Below are positions 31,651 through 40,435 of a DNA stretch of 50,737 bases, piece after piece. Each line of letters starts with the position of its first letter. Positions within the stretch are counted from its first letter, which is position 1. The DNA comes from Alistipes timonensis (GTDB lineage Bacteria; Bacteroidota; Bacteroidia; Bacteroidales; Muribaculaceae), in NCBI GenBank assembly GCA_023663385.1, contig JAMPHO010000007.1:1-50737 (forward strand), written 5' to 3'. The translations under genes and the position numbers were made by a program. Below the pieces are notes generated by a model. It made no database searches. It had not been told where the DNA came from and saw only the letters and a list, made by a program, of their open reading frames with translations.

Positions 31651-32949
31651 TCAGAGGCGGCCCGTCACGCGCAGATAGTCAACGCAATAGATGCGGAGCT
31701 GTGTCGAGGCTTCGATCAGGTCGGCCGACGAGGAGTGCCACTGGCTTTGGGCGTCGAGGAGATCGGTGAGCGACGAAAGCCCTAACTCGTAGGCCTGGGT
31801 GATGTTGGCCAGGCTGGTGTCGGCCTGCCCCATGGCGAGCCGCGCGGCTTCGAGCTGCCGCTCCCCGGAGTTAACGTTGTCGATGGCCTGGCGCACTTCG
31901 AGATTCATCAGTTTCAGGCGGTCGTCGCGCACAATTTCGGCGCTCTCGGCCTCGATTTTGGCGTGTTTGACCTTTTTGATACCCTCGCCCCAGTGCCATA
32001 TAGGCACAGAGAGCGACACCATGATGTTCCAGAGGTTATCGTTCGTGGTGTTGCTGAAAGAGTAGTAGTTGCCGTCGGGACCCTGCTGCATGCCGCTGAG
32101 GCGGATGTTGCCGTAGGCGGTCCATCCGGCCATAACTCCGAGGGTCGGTAGGAAGTCGGCCCGGGTCATATTCACTTGCTGGCGCTTGGCGTCGATGTCG
32201 AGCTGCAGCAGTGCCGCCTCGGGGCGGTCGAGCAGCGAATAGTCGGCCAGGTTCTTCGGCAGCTCGATGGCTACCTCGGTATCGGCGGGAATAATTTCGG
32301 TGTCGGTCGGTACCCCGATTATGTGGCAGAGGTTCATACGGCAGAGGTTGGCCCCGTTTTCGACCTGACCTTTCTGATAGAGCACCTGCGCCCTGCGGGC
32401 CTCGATGCGCTGCATATCGTTGCGGGTCATAAGTCCGGCCTCAAGCGCGGCGGCGGTAAGCGCGTAGGCCGAGTCAATTTGGGCGACATAGCTCCGCATC
32501 ATACGCTCCTTGGCGAGAATCGCGACATAGCTCCAATAGGAGGTCTGCGCGTCGGCGCTAACCTCGGCGCTCGTCATGCGGCGCTGCTCCCGGGCGGCTT
32601 TCAGGCCGATTCCGGCGAGCTTGTTGGCGGCGATGATCTTTCCTCCGGCGAACACGGGCTGCGTCACGTTGATTCCGGCGAGCCACATCGCTTTCATATT
32701 GAGCGTCATGCCCATAGTCTCGAACTCGGGCAGCATGCTGCTGAGCATTGCCGACCCGGCGAACTTGGGCAGGTAGGCCGTGCGGGCCACGCCCCGTTGC
32801 AGCTGGGCCTGCTCCACGGCGTTGTCGGCCACTTTCAGGTCGGCGCTGCTCTCCAACGCCATTGCCACGCAGCTGCGGGAGTCGAGGGTGATGCCCGCGG
32901 CGGGGAATGCCGCCGCGAGCGCTATTATGATGGATAATAACTTATTCAT
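31651..32949 (-). CDS. TolC-family outer-membrane efflux channel
   Basis: TolC-type protein (432 aa) with signal peptide (about 1-18, AAAFPAAGITLDSRSC) and the two-fold repeated helical hairpin architecture. Typical segments are YLPKFAGSAMLSS, FLPTLGVMAGW, VSLSVPIWHWGEGIKKV and YELGLSSLTDLLDAQSQWHSS. It forms the outer-membrane duct of the tripartite pump. Its ATG overlaps the end of the RND pump gene by 8 bases, so it is the third gene of the adaptor-pump-channel operon. Substrate not deducible. Confidence 0.93.
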   Translation of the reverse strand: MNKLLSIIIALAAAFPAAGITLDSRSCVAMALESSADLKVADNAVEQAQLQRGVARTAYLPKFAGSAMLSSMLPEFETMGMTLNMKAMWLAGINVTQPVFAGGKIIAANKLAGIGLKAAREQRRMTSAEVSADAQTSYWSYVAILAKERMMRSYVAQIDSAYALTAAALEAGLMTRNDMQRIEARRAQVLYQKGQVENGANLCRMNLCHIIGVPTDTEIIPADTEVAIELPKNLADYSLLDRPEAALLQLDIDAKRQQVNMTRADFLPTLGVMAGWTAYGNIRLSGMQQGPDGNYYSFSNTTNDNLWNIMVSLSVPIWHWGEGIKKVKHAKIEAESAEIVRDDRLKLMNLEVRQAIDNVNSGERQLEAARLAMGQADTSLANITQAYELGLSSLTDLLDAQSQWHSSSADLIEASTQLRIYCVDYLRVTGRL

Positions 32950-35900
32950 TATCGGGCTTTTTCACTTTGAAGAGAATCGAATAGAACAGGGGCAGGAGCA
33001 GCAGCGTGACGATTGTGCCCACGAACAGGCCTCCGATTACCACCACCGCCAGCGAGCCGTACATCGGATCGGGGATAAGGGGTATCATACCCACTATGGT
33101 GGTGAACGATGCGAGCATCACGGGGCGCACTCGGCTCAGGGTGGCGTTGACCACGGCGTGGAACAGATGCTGACCCTCCTGGGTGCTGAGCCTGGTAATC
33201 TCGTCGACAAGCACAATCGCGTTTTTAACCATCATGCCTATCAGGCCCATGAAGCCGAGGATGGCGAGGAACGTGAACGGGGTGTCGGTGAGAAGCAGCA
33301 ACGGCACTATGCCGCAGAGCACGAACGGGAAGCTGACGAGCACCACGAACAGTTTCTTCCAACTGTTGAACAGGCACAGAAGCACCGTGAACACAATCAG
33401 CAGTATCATAGGCATGAAACCGATGAGCTTACTTTTAGCCTCGCCGCTGAGTTCACCCTCGCCCACGAAGCGGAGCTCGTAGCCCGAGGGCAGGTCGATG
33501 GAGCCTACCCGGTCGCGGAGCCAAGCCTCAACCTTGGCCGGGGTGGCGTCGGGATTGAGTGGGTCGGGGTCGCATTCGGCCTCGATCACGCGGCGCCCGT
33601 TGAGGCGTGTGAGATATGTCTCGCTCCACCCGAGCGAGGCCGAGTCGGTCACAGCCGCGAGGGTAGTCGAGCGGAACATATTCTTTCGCAGGTAGTCGGG
33701 CGAGGTTGCCCCGGTGGCGAGCCCGGCGAGTTTCGACGGGTCTATGCTGAGGTTGGCGGTCGACCATACGGGAATGCTCCCCGGGTCGGTGAGGCGGGAG
33801 CCGTCGTCGTGGCGGGTGGTCACATAAACCGGCACCTGCCGGTCGCCGTCGGCCACAACGCCGACCGCCATGCCGTCGCCCGCGGCTTGCAGGGCGTTGG
33901 CCACGTCGGAGCGGTTTACACCAGCCCTCTGGGCGTCGGCTTGCGAGTACCTGAAAGTGATGCGCTTACCGCGGGGCATCCAGTTGTTCTGCACCGAGTA
34001 CGGGTCAACGAGGGGACACTCCCGCATAAGCGCTTCCGCCTCGGCGCTGAGGCGCCTGAGCACCGCGGGGTCGGGTCCGGCGAACTCGATTTCGACCGTG
34101 TGCGACGAGGAGATGGAGAAGTTGTACTTGCGGGTGCGTATGTACGCGTCGGGCGCAATATCGCGGAGATGCTCCCGCAGCTCGTTCTGCACCCGCTGCA
34201 TAGTCTTGAAGTCGGCGCAGTCAACTATCATCTCGGCGTAGTTGTCCCCCCCGGTGGGCATCGGGCGCACCAATGTGTAGCGTGCGGGGGCACCTCCCGT
34301 GCTGACAACCACGCGGTCGACGCCGGGAAACGCCTTGGCGCTGTCGGCCAGGGCCAATACGCGGTCAGCCACGGCCTCGGGGTGCGACTCCGGCTCGAAG
34401 TAACACTCCACGATGAACTGCTTATAGTCGAAGTCGGGGAAGAACACCTGCCTTACGCGGGTCATTCCCGCCACTGCGCACAGAAGAATCGCTATCGCGC
34501 AGGTTACCGATATGGCTTTGTGCCCTATGAGCCAACGGAGTAGTTTGCCTACAACCCGGTTGAACGCGTTGGGCTTCGGGGCCGAGGCTTCGATTTCGGC
34601 AGCCCCCTTGGCGGGGTCTTTGCTACCGATCCACGCCGCGGCGCAAACCGGCACCTGCACGAGCGCCAGCACCCAGCTTACCAGAAGGCTAACGCAGATT
34701 ACAAGGAAGAGGTCGCCCGCGAACTCGCCTACTGACCCCGGGGTGAGGTAGATGGGGAGGAAGGTGCAGGCGGCAACGACGGTGGCCCCGAGCAGCGGCA
34801 GGGCCGTGTCGCGCCCGATGCGGTAGAGGTAGGTTTCGGGGCGGAGTCCGCGCTGTCGGTCGACAAGGATGCCGTCCATAATCACCACGGCGTTATCCAC
34901 GAGCATACCCATCGCGACGATGAACGCGCCCAGAGAGATGCGTTGAAGCGTGGTGCCGAGGTTGGCGAGTATCGGGAACGACAACGCGACGGTCAGCACC
35001 AGGCCGAAGCCGATGATCACGCCCGAGCGCCATCCCATTGAGAACATCAGCACCACGATGACTATCAGCACCGATTCGAGCAGGTTCAGCATAAACCCTT
35101 CCACGGCGTCGCTCACCTTGTCGGGCTGATAGAAAACCTTCTCTATCACCATACCCGCGGGAAGCGTGCGGCTTACCTCGGCGATTTTGGCATCAACCTC
35201 CTTGCCCACGTCGGGCACTATGGCGGAGTTTTCGAGAGTCACGGCCAGGGTGAGCGCTTTCTCGCCGTCGGCGAAAATCTGGTTGCGCTTCGGCGAGGCG
35301 GTAGAGCGCGTTATCTTGGCGAGGTCGCCCAAACGTACTTTTTTCCCCTCGGGAGTGTCAATTAGTAGGTTGGCGAGGTCTTTCTCGGTCACTACCGCCT
35401 CGCTCACGGTTATGGCGAGTCGGTCGGACCCGTTATTGACGGCCCCGGCATCGACTGTTTTGGCAGCCGACTGGAGCGCCATCATCACCTGGGTGGGCAT
35501 GAGGCCGTTGCGGGCCAGTTGCGAGGCGGAAAATTCCACGGTGAGAACCTCCGAGGGGACGCCGCCAATGTTCACCCTGCGCACACCGGACACAGTGAGC
35601 AGCTCGCGGCGGAGCATTTTCGCGTAGCGCTCCATTTCTGGAAACGTGTAGCCATCGCCCGTCATAGTGAACAGAAGACCGTAAACATCGACCATATCGT
35701 CGACCACGATGGGTTCCATGCACCCTTGCGGCAGGGTCATTGCCACATCGGAGGCTTTGCGGCGTATGAGGTCGAACCGCTGTTCGAGTTCCTCAACGGG
35801 GAGTTCCATCTCGAACTCCACGTTGATAATGGCCTGGCCCGGGCGGCACTCCGTCTTTATTTTACGAATGTCGGGCAGGGTACGCATAGCGTCCTCAACC

Positions 35901-36100
35901 GGCTGCGCCGCCTCGATTTCAACCTGGTGGGCGTCGGCTCCCGGATATATCAGAATTACTGATGCCTGCTTTACGGCGATGGCCGGGTCTTCGAGTTTCG
36001 GCATACGCAGGTAGCTCAGCACACCCATCACTAAGATACCGACCATCAGCGCCCAGAACAGGGTTCGGCGCCGCATAAAGAATTTCGCGAGTCTATCCAT
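32942..36100 (-). CDS. RND-family efflux pump, inner-membrane component
   Basis: AcrB/MdtB-like RND transporter (1052 aa, usual length). It begins with a cytoplasmic MDRLAKFFMRRRTLFWALMV and first helix, then a large periplasmic porter domain, helices 2-7, a second porter domain, and helices 8-12. Helix 4 carries the proton-relay region MGMLVDNAVVIMDGILVDRQ, with D in the expected place. The second half has GMMVKNAIVLVDEI and PVMLASFTTIVGMIPL. The GxxxNNxxDRLAITVSE porter region and position between a membrane-fusion protein and TolC confirm a tripartite drug/solute exporter. The spectrum is unknown. Confidence 0.95.
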   Translation of the reverse strand: MDRLAKFFMRRRTLFWALMVGILVMGVLSYLRMPKLEDPAIAVKQASVILIYPGADAHQVEIEAAQPVEDAMRTLPDIRKIKTECRPGQAIINVEFEMELPVEELEQRFDLIRRKASDVAMTLPQGCMEPIVVDDMVDVYGLLFTMTGDGYTFPEMERYAKMLRRELLTVSGVRRVNIGGVPSEVLTVEFSASQLARNGLMPTQVMMALQSAAKTVDAGAVNNGSDRLAITVSEAVVTEKDLANLLIDTPEGKKVRLGDLAKITRSTASPKRNQIFADGEKALTLAVTLENSAIVPDVGKEVDAKIAEVSRTLPAGMVIEKVFYQPDKVSDAVEGFMLNLLESVLIVIVVLMFSMGWRSGVIIGFGLVLTVALSFPILANLGTTLQRISLGAFIVAMGMLVDNAVVIMDGILVDRQRGLRPETYLYRIGRDTALPLLGATVVAACTFLPIYLTPGSVGEFAGDLFLVICVSLLVSWVLALVQVPVCAAAWIGSKDPAKGAAEIEASAPKPNAFNRVVGKLLRWLIGHKAISVTCAIAILLCAVAGMTRVRQVFFPDFDYKQFIVECYFEPESHPEAVADRVLALADSAKAFPGVDRVVVSTGGAPARYTLVRPMPTGGDNYAEMIVDCADFKTMQRVQNELREHLRDIAPDAYIRTRKYNFSISSSHTVEIEFAGPDPAVLRRLSAEAEALMRECPLVDPYSVQNNWMPRGKRITFRYSQADAQRAGVNRSDVANALQAAGDGMAVGVVADGDRQVPVYVTTRHDDGSRLTDPGSIPVWSTANLSIDPSKLAGLATGATSPDYLRKNMFRSTTLAAVTDSASLGWSETYLTRLNGRRVIEAECDPDPLNPDATPAKVEAWLRDRVGSIDLPSGYELRFVGEGELSGEAKSKLIGFMPMILLIVFTVLLCLFNSWKKLFVVLVSFPFVLCGIVPLLLLTDTPFTFLAILGFMGLIGMMVKNAIVLVDEITRLSTQEGQHLFHAVVNATLSRVRPVMLASFTTIVGMIPLIPDPMYGSLAVVVIGGLFVGTIVTLLLLPLFYSILFKVKKPDNE

Positions 36101-36107
36101 GGCGGTA

Positions 36108-37199
36108 TCAGAGCAGGTTACCCGGGTTTGTGGCTGAAGGGGGCGCTATCACGTTGACTTTCTCGCCGTTTACGAGGTGGTGCACGCCGGCCCTTACGAC
36201 GCTTTGCGCCGGGGTGAGGCCCGATGTCACGGTAACAGTGCCGTCGGGGTTGCCGGTGCCCTCGATAGTGACCGCGGTTGCGGTAATCACGGAGTCAGCC
36301 GGGTTGTAGACGAACACTGAGGGGTGTCCGCCATTGTCGAACAGGGCGGAGGAGGGTATGGTTACCGCGCCGCTCCCGTCGCCATCGGCCGCGATGGCTA
36401 CTTCGAGGTTCATACCCGGGGTGAGGGTGACGCCGCTCCCCGCGGCAACGTTGAGTTTCAGTTGGTAGAGCTGGTTGTTGTCGGCCTTCGGGGTGAGGCT
36501 GAGCATACGCAGCGGAATCACCTTGCCGGGGAAGCGCGGCGAGCGCCCCTCGAAGCGCGCGAAGCTCTCGCGGCGCAGGTACTCGCTGACCGGGAGGTCT
36601 ACTACCACTTCGAGCCGCGTGTTGTCCATAAGGTCGATAACCGGGGTTCCGGCGTCGACCATCTCGCCCGGTTCGAAGTTCACCGAGGTAACGACCCCGT
36701 CGGCGGGCGCGGTCAGGCGGCAGTAGGCTATCTTCTTTTCGTTGAGGGCGAGCTGGTAGGCGAGCTGGCGGGCCCCGGTGGTGGCCTTCTCGAAATCGTT
36801 GTCGCTCAAGCCCCCGGAGGCGTGCAGCTTGGCGTGTCGGGCGGTTTCGGCCTCAATCTGGGCTGTCTGTACGCGAAGCTGGTTCACACCGAGCACATAG
36901 TCGGCCGAGTCGAGCACGGCGAGCAGCTGCCCCTCGCGCACACGGTCACCTTCCTTAACATACACGCGGTTAAGTTCTCCGGCGGTTTTGAACGCGGCCG
37001 AAACGGTGCGGGCCTCTTCGACCCGTCCGGCGAACTCGCGGACTGTCGCGCCGTCGGCGCTACGCGGTTCGGTAAGGAACACGTTGTGTACCGCTCCATT
37101 CCCGGCGGTATCGGAACCGCCCGAGCATGACGCCGCGCACAAAGCGGCCAGGGCGACCGCCGCCGCTGAGGCGGCTCTCTTCATCAATGTGATAATCAT
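36108..37199 (-). CDS. RND efflux periplasmic adaptor lipoprotein (MFP)
   Basis: Membrane-fusion protein (363 aa) with a lipoprotein signal (AALCAASCSGG, acylated Cys in AASC). Then the beta-barrel, lipoyl and helical-hairpin regions: FAGRVEEARTVSAAFKTAGE, VYVKEGDRVREGQLLAVLD, LTAPADGVVTSVNFEPGEMV. It connects the RND pump to TolC. The start is ATG 37199 or ATG 37184 (MKRAAS), the second giving a more usual signal. It is the first gene of the operon, 7 bases before the pump gene; the upstream -7 box (37231-37238) lacks a -33 partner, which would suit activator control by the neighbouring LytTR regulator (inference). Confidence 0.92.
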   Translation of the reverse strand: MIITLMKRAASAAAVALAALCAASCSGGSDTAGNGAVHNVFLTEPRSADGATVREFAGRVEEARTVSAAFKTAGELNRVYVKEGDRVREGQLLAVLDSADYVLGVNQLRVQTAQIEAETARHAKLHASGGLSDNDFEKATTGARQLAYQLALNEKKIAYCRLTAPADGVVTSVNFEPGEMVDAGTPVIDLMDNTRLEVVVDLPVSEYLRRESFARFEGRSPRFPGKVIPLRMLSLTPKADNNQLYQLKLNVAAGSGVTLTPGMNLEVAIAADGDGSGAVTIPSSALFDNGGHPSVFVYNPADSVITATAVTIEGTGNPDGTVTVTSGLTPAQSVVRAGVHHLVNGEKVNVIAPPSATNPGNLL

Positions 37200-37230
37200 C
37201 TTAGGTTTATGGTGGGTTCTTAACGAGCCG

Positions 37231-37238
37231 CGAAGTTA
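37231..37238 (-). promoter_or_regulatory. -7 box of the efflux operon
   Basis: TAACTTCG on the minus strand, inside the small palindrome CCGCGaagttaCGCGG (37229-37243 region). There is no TTG 20 bases upstream. The predicted start is near 37224. Confidence 0.45.
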
Positions 37239-37311
37239 CGCGGAATCTGCGTCATTTTTTTGCCGTAAAGTCGAAAAATGTACCCCATTTAGGCAAAGGC
37301 CACCCGATAGG

Positions 37312-38019
37312 TCATACTCCGCCCAGGAGCGAGGGGAGGGTGGGGGCGTACTGACGCCCCACCGGGAGTGTCGCGCCGTTGCTGAGGCGGATTTCCTGGC
37401 GTGTATAACTCTTTACCTTGGAGCGGGCCACGATGTAGGAGCGGTGGATGCGCGGAAACTCCTCCGCGGGGAGCATACCGGCGAGCTGTTTGAGGATTAC
37501 GCGGGTCACGGTACACTCGTCGGAAAGGCGGTAGATGCGTGAGTAACGTTCGACGGCCTCGATGTAGAGGATGTCGTCGAGCGGTATGGTAACGTTGCTG
37601 TATTCCTGTTTTACCACTATGCTCCCGAGGCGTGGCGAAGCCGCTTCGGGGCGGTTGTCGCCTATGCGCCGCATGGCTTTCGCTATGGCGGTCTCGAACC
37701 GACTGAAGGCGAAAGGCTTGTGGAGGTAGTCGACGGCGTCGAGATTGAACCCCTCGATGGCGTAGCTCAGGTAGGCGGTGGTGAATATCAGGCAGACCTC
37801 CGGGGGGAGTTTGGCGGCGAGCGACAATCCACTCGTGTCCCCCATCTCGATGTCAAGGAAGAGGATGTCGGGTTTCGACGCAGCCACGGCCTCCATACCC
37901 TCCGCCGGGTCGGAGAATGTGAGCAGCTCTATGCCTCCGAGCCGCTGGCAGAACTTGGCTATAACGTCGAGGGCCAGGGGTTCGTCGTCAATGGCAACGC
38001 ATCGTATCGGTTTCTCCAT
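37312..38019 (-). CDS. LytTR-family response regulator
   Basis: Response regulator (235 aa) with an N-terminal receiver domain (about 1-120): acidic pair D11/D12 in VAIDDEPLALD, phosphoacceptor D56 in DILFLDIEMGDTSGL, Thr and Lys in IFTTAYL and VDYLHKPFAF. The C-terminal LytTR DNA-binding domain (about 135-230) has LGSIVVKQEYSNVTIPLDDI, LYIEAVERYSRIY and FPRIHRSYIVARSKVK. It overlaps the kinase gene upstream by 32 bases. The efflux operon follows 112 bases downstream on the same strand and is the obvious candidate target. Binding repeats were not resolved. Confidence 0.93.
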   Translation of the reverse strand: MEKPIRCVAIDDEPLALDVIAKFCQRLGGIELLTFSDPAEGMEAVAASKPDILFLDIEMGDTSGLSLAAKLPPEVCLIFTTAYLSYAIEGFNLDAVDYLHKPFAFSRFETAIAKAMRRIGDNRPEAASPRLGSIVVKQEYSNVTIPLDDILYIEAVERYSRIYRLSDECTVTRVILKQLAGMLPAEEFPRIHRSYIVARSKVKSYTRQEIRLSNGATLPVGRQYAPTLPSLLGGV

Positions 38020-39049
38020 TTGGTGTGAGGTTTATGGTCATCAATAGGTCGAAAACCCCGTCATTCTCGGAGGTTTCGAGGGTGTAGCGCCCTGGATATA
38101 TCCCTTCGAGCCGCGCCCGGCAGTTCTCAATGCCCGTTGGGAGCTCGGTGCGGAGGCGGTCGGCGTGCTTCATTATGGCGTTGCGGGTGCGGAATTCGAG
38201 GTGGCCCCGTTCGAGCCGCAGGGTGATGAGTATTTCGCAGTCGCGCGATGTCGAAGCGCCGTACTTGAAAGCGTTCTCCACGAAAGTCAGCATCAGCATA
38301 GGGGGGAGCTGGGCCGACTCGTCGTCGATCTCCTTGACCCACGTCACGCGTGTGCGGTCGTTGAGGCGGATACGTTGCAGGTCGATGTAGTTGCCTATAT
38401 ACGCGGCTTCCTCGCCTATAGCGACCGTCTCGTTTTCGATAGTGACGTAGGTGTATTTGAGTATGTCGGTAAACTTGATGAAGGCGTCCTCGGCTTTTTG
38501 CGAAGTGCCTATCACGAGGCTGTATAGCGAGTTGAGGGTGTTGAAAAGGAAGTGGGGGCTGATCTGTGCCTTGAACATTGCCAGCTCGGCCCGGTCGCGC
38601 TGCGCCCTGATTTCGCGGGTGCGCAGCAGCTGGGCGTAAAGCTCGCCCACGAATGATGTCACCAGCGAGTAAGCGGCCACCAGGGAGAACATCAGCCAGA
38701 GGCCCAGGGCCACCTGCCGGTCGCGCACGCTCGTCTGGTATTCGCTCATCGAGGGGGTGATGAAGTCGACCTGCGGCAGTGGGTACCGCGTGAGCAGATA
38801 GTTGGCCGCCACGAGCGCTCCGGCCACTATGGCTATGCGGCGGTAATCCTTTTCGAGCAGTCGGCGGGGGAGCTGCTGCCGTTTCAGCACGAAGTAGCAC
38901 CCGTAAAGAAAAGCGACCGCGACCACGCTGAACAGGGGCCAGTGGGGCATCCACTCCAGAGGTGGCCCCAGGAGCACGAGCAGCGGCATATACACCGCGC
39001 AGAAAAACAGGTCGGTAATACGCCCGGGTTTGTCGGCGAACGCTTTCAT
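37988..39049 (-). CDS. LytS/YehU-type sensor histidine kinase
   Basis: Sensor kinase (353 aa) of the His_kinase (PF06580) class. Four membrane helices lie in about 14-138. The phosphoacceptor is H166 in QISPHFLFNTLNSLYSLV; the ATP-binding domain has MLMLTFVENAFKYG and TGIENCRARLEGIYPG. It pairs with the LytTR regulator, whose gene overlaps the end by 32 bases. No extracytoplasmic sensor domain is visible, so the signal is probably felt in or near the membrane. The only good promoter (39054-39085) would start transcription at about 39047, on the start codon; translation is then leaderless or begins downstream (next Met is residue 21). Confidence 0.9.
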   Translation of the reverse strand: MKAFADKPGRITDLFFCAVYMPLLVLLGPPLEWMPHWPLFSVVAVAFLYGCYFVLKRQQLPRRLLEKDYRRIAIVAGALVAANYLLTRYPLPQVDFITPSMSEYQTSVRDRQVALGLWLMFSLVAAYSLVTSFVGELYAQLLRTREIRAQRDRAELAMFKAQISPHFLFNTLNSLYSLVIGTSQKAEDAFIKFTDILKYTYVTIENETVAIGEEAAYIGNYIDLQRIRLNDRTRVTWVKEIDDESAQLPPMLMLTFVENAFKYGASTSRDCEILITLRLERGHLEFRTRNAIMKHADRLRTELPTGIENCRARLEGIYPGRYTLETSENDGVFDLLMTINLTPNGETDTMRCH

Positions 39050-39053
39050 GCGG

Positions 39054-39085
39054 CAAAGTTACGCGTTCCACCCGTCACGGGCAAA
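39054..39085 (-). promoter_or_regulatory. Promoter of the two-component operon
   Basis: TAACTTTG (39054-39061, minus) and TTTG (39082-39085) with 20 bases between the TTG and the -7 box. The predicted transcript start, about 39047, falls on the annotated ATG (39049-39047). Confidence 0.65.
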
Positions 39086-39190
39086 TCGGGCGCGATACCT
39101 TCATTGACAAAACGGGGCGGTTCGTTGACACTCGCCCGGTTTCTCGCAGAAAAATATTAAATTCGCGGGTAAGTGGCTCGAATAAATGAG

Positions 39191-39330
39191 TTCTGTTTAT
39201 TTCGGAAGTATTTTGCGATGGATTTCGCAAGTTGAAGAGGGAGCGATGCGGGCATCGTGACCGATGAAACTTGGCGAAAGACGCGCAAAAGACGACGAAA
39301 GAAACATTTACACAAGCCACTGAATACATT
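39191..39330. repeat. Palindromic repeat element, copy 3 (diverged)
   Basis: It contains the 36-base core (39232-39267) identical to the core of copy 2 (7392-7427, opposite strand). Flanking similarity is weaker but recognisable: CTGTTTA then TTCGGAAGTATTTTG on one side and GAAAGAAACATTTACA on the other. The arms differ from copy 2 but remain complementary to each other (for example CGCAAGTT with AACTTGGCG, TTTTGCG with CGCAAAA). Terminal repeats are eroded. It lies in the leader or promoter region of the coiled-coil lipoprotein gene; nothing else is seen in the gap 39050-39352 apart from the kinase promoter. Confidence 0.75.
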
Positions 39331-39352
39331 AAATCATTTATTTGAGACACTT

Positions 39353-40219
39353 ATGGATAAGAAAATCCTCCTACCGTTGGCCACCGCGGCCCTGCTCTGC
39401 TCCTGCGGGAGCTCCGGGGGCGACGAGGGCGCCAGGCAGTCGCTCATGGATGCCTCAAAGCAGGAACTCGCGACCGCCATCGAAGAGCGCGACCGCCTTC
39501 TGGCGCTCGTGAGGGAGATTTCGGCGGGTATGGAGGAAATCAGGCGGGTGGAAAACGCCGTTGCCATAAACGGCAGGCAGCCCGACGCGGCCGCCGACGG
39601 CAACCGGCGCGTGAAGGCCGACATCGCGGCCATACGTTCGACCCTTCGCCTCCGCCGCGAGCGGCTCGACGAGCTGGAGAGGAGCCTCGGCGAGTCGGCC
39701 CTCTACACTGAGGAGCTCCGGCAGACCATCGAGGCTTTCCGCCGCCAGAACAACGAGCAGAGCCGCCAGATCGAGAGGCTCAACAGGGCGATAACCGAGG
39801 CTGACCGCCGCATAGGCACCCTGTCAAGCGCCGTGGACTCGCTCAGCAGTGCCGTGGACGCGGCCAACGAGGAACTCGATTCGGCCAACGCCGAGGCCAC
39901 CCGTCTGGCCGACGAGCTGAACACCTGCTACTATGTGGTGGCCACCGGGGGCGAGCTTAAGCGCCACCGGGTGATCGAGACCGGCTTCCTGCGCAAGACC
40001 AAGCTCTTGCCTGGCGACTTCGACCGGGATTTCTTCGCCGTGAGCGACAAGCGCTCTATGGCCGAGCTGCCGCTGTATTCGCGCAAGGCCAAGGTGCATA
40101 CCAACCATCCCGACGGTTCCTACGAGCTCGCGACCCGCGACGGCGCGAAGGTGCTCATTATTACCGACCCGGCCACATTCTGGTCGCTCACCAATTACCT
40201 TATTGTGGAAGTGGACTGA
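39353..40219 (+). CDS. Coiled-coil lipoprotein, unknown function
   Basis: A 288-aa protein with a lipoprotein signal (MDKKILLPLATAALLCSCGS, acylated Cys in LLCSC). A long coiled coil spans about 25-195 with heptads such as RLRRERLDELERSL, RRQNNEQSRQIERLNRAI and LSSAVDSLSSAVDAANEELD. The C-terminal about 90 residues are a small beta-rich domain (TCYYVVATGGELKRHRVIE, ATFWSLTNYLIVEVD). Similar lipoproteins are common in Bacteroidales and unassigned; a periplasmic spacer role is a guess. A longer frame from 39257 has no signal at its start and runs through the repeat element, so ATG 39353 is preferred. Confidence 0.8.
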   Translation: MDKKILLPLATAALLCSCGSSGGDEGARQSLMDASKQELATAIEERDRLLALVREISAGMEEIRRVENAVAINGRQPDAAADGNRRVKADIAAIRSTLRLRRERLDELERSLGESALYTEELRQTIEAFRRQNNEQSRQIERLNRAITEADRRIGTLSSAVDSLSSAVDAANEELDSANAEATRLADELNTCYYVVATGGELKRHRVIETGFLRKTKLLPGDFDRDFFAVSDKRSMAELPLYSRKAKVHTNHPDGSYELATRDGAKVLIITDPATFWSLTNYLIVEVD

Positions 40220-40255
40220 CGTCCACACCGAACAATGTCCGCTCCGGCGGCGTTA

Positions 40256-40299
40256 GAGCGTTACAGGCACCCGTTTGCCGGGCCGCCTCCGTAACGCTC
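40256..40299 (+). terminator. Possible terminator after the coiled-coil lipoprotein gene
   Basis: GAGCGTTAC (40256-40264) pairs with GTAACGCTC (40291-40299); the loop contains a second small hairpin (CCCG/CGGG). The T tract is weak (CCGTTGTTTATTG), so efficiency is unsure. A shorter hairpin GTGGAC/GTCCAC spans the stop codon at 40211-40226. Confidence 0.5.
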
Positions 40300-40341
40300 C
40301 CGTTGTTTATTGACTGATTCGGGGTGTCTGTTGACGGATGG

Positions 40342-40372
40342 TTGTACGGAATGGTCGGGAGCGCTAAATTCG
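40342..40372 (+). promoter_or_regulatory. Promoter of the SusCD pair
   Basis: TTG at 40342-40344 and TAAATTCG at 40365-40372, spacing exactly 20 bases. Transcription would start near 40379, which excludes the upstream in-frame ATG at 40310 and supports a start at 40436 (or 40403). Confidence 0.7.
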
Positions 40373-40435
40373 CATCACATTATCGAGCGGCCCTCATCTC
40401 CAATGGCCGCGGCTCTACATTCAGTACATATACTT

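Noticed and set aside
39257..39352. N-terminal extension of the coiled-coil lipoprotein
   Set aside because: It runs through the repeat element, is Lys/Arg-rich and would bury the lipoprotein signal.
40310..40435. N-terminal extension of the SusC-like protein from ATG 40310
   Set aside because: It lies upstream of the predicted transcript start (about 40379) and precedes a good signal peptide.
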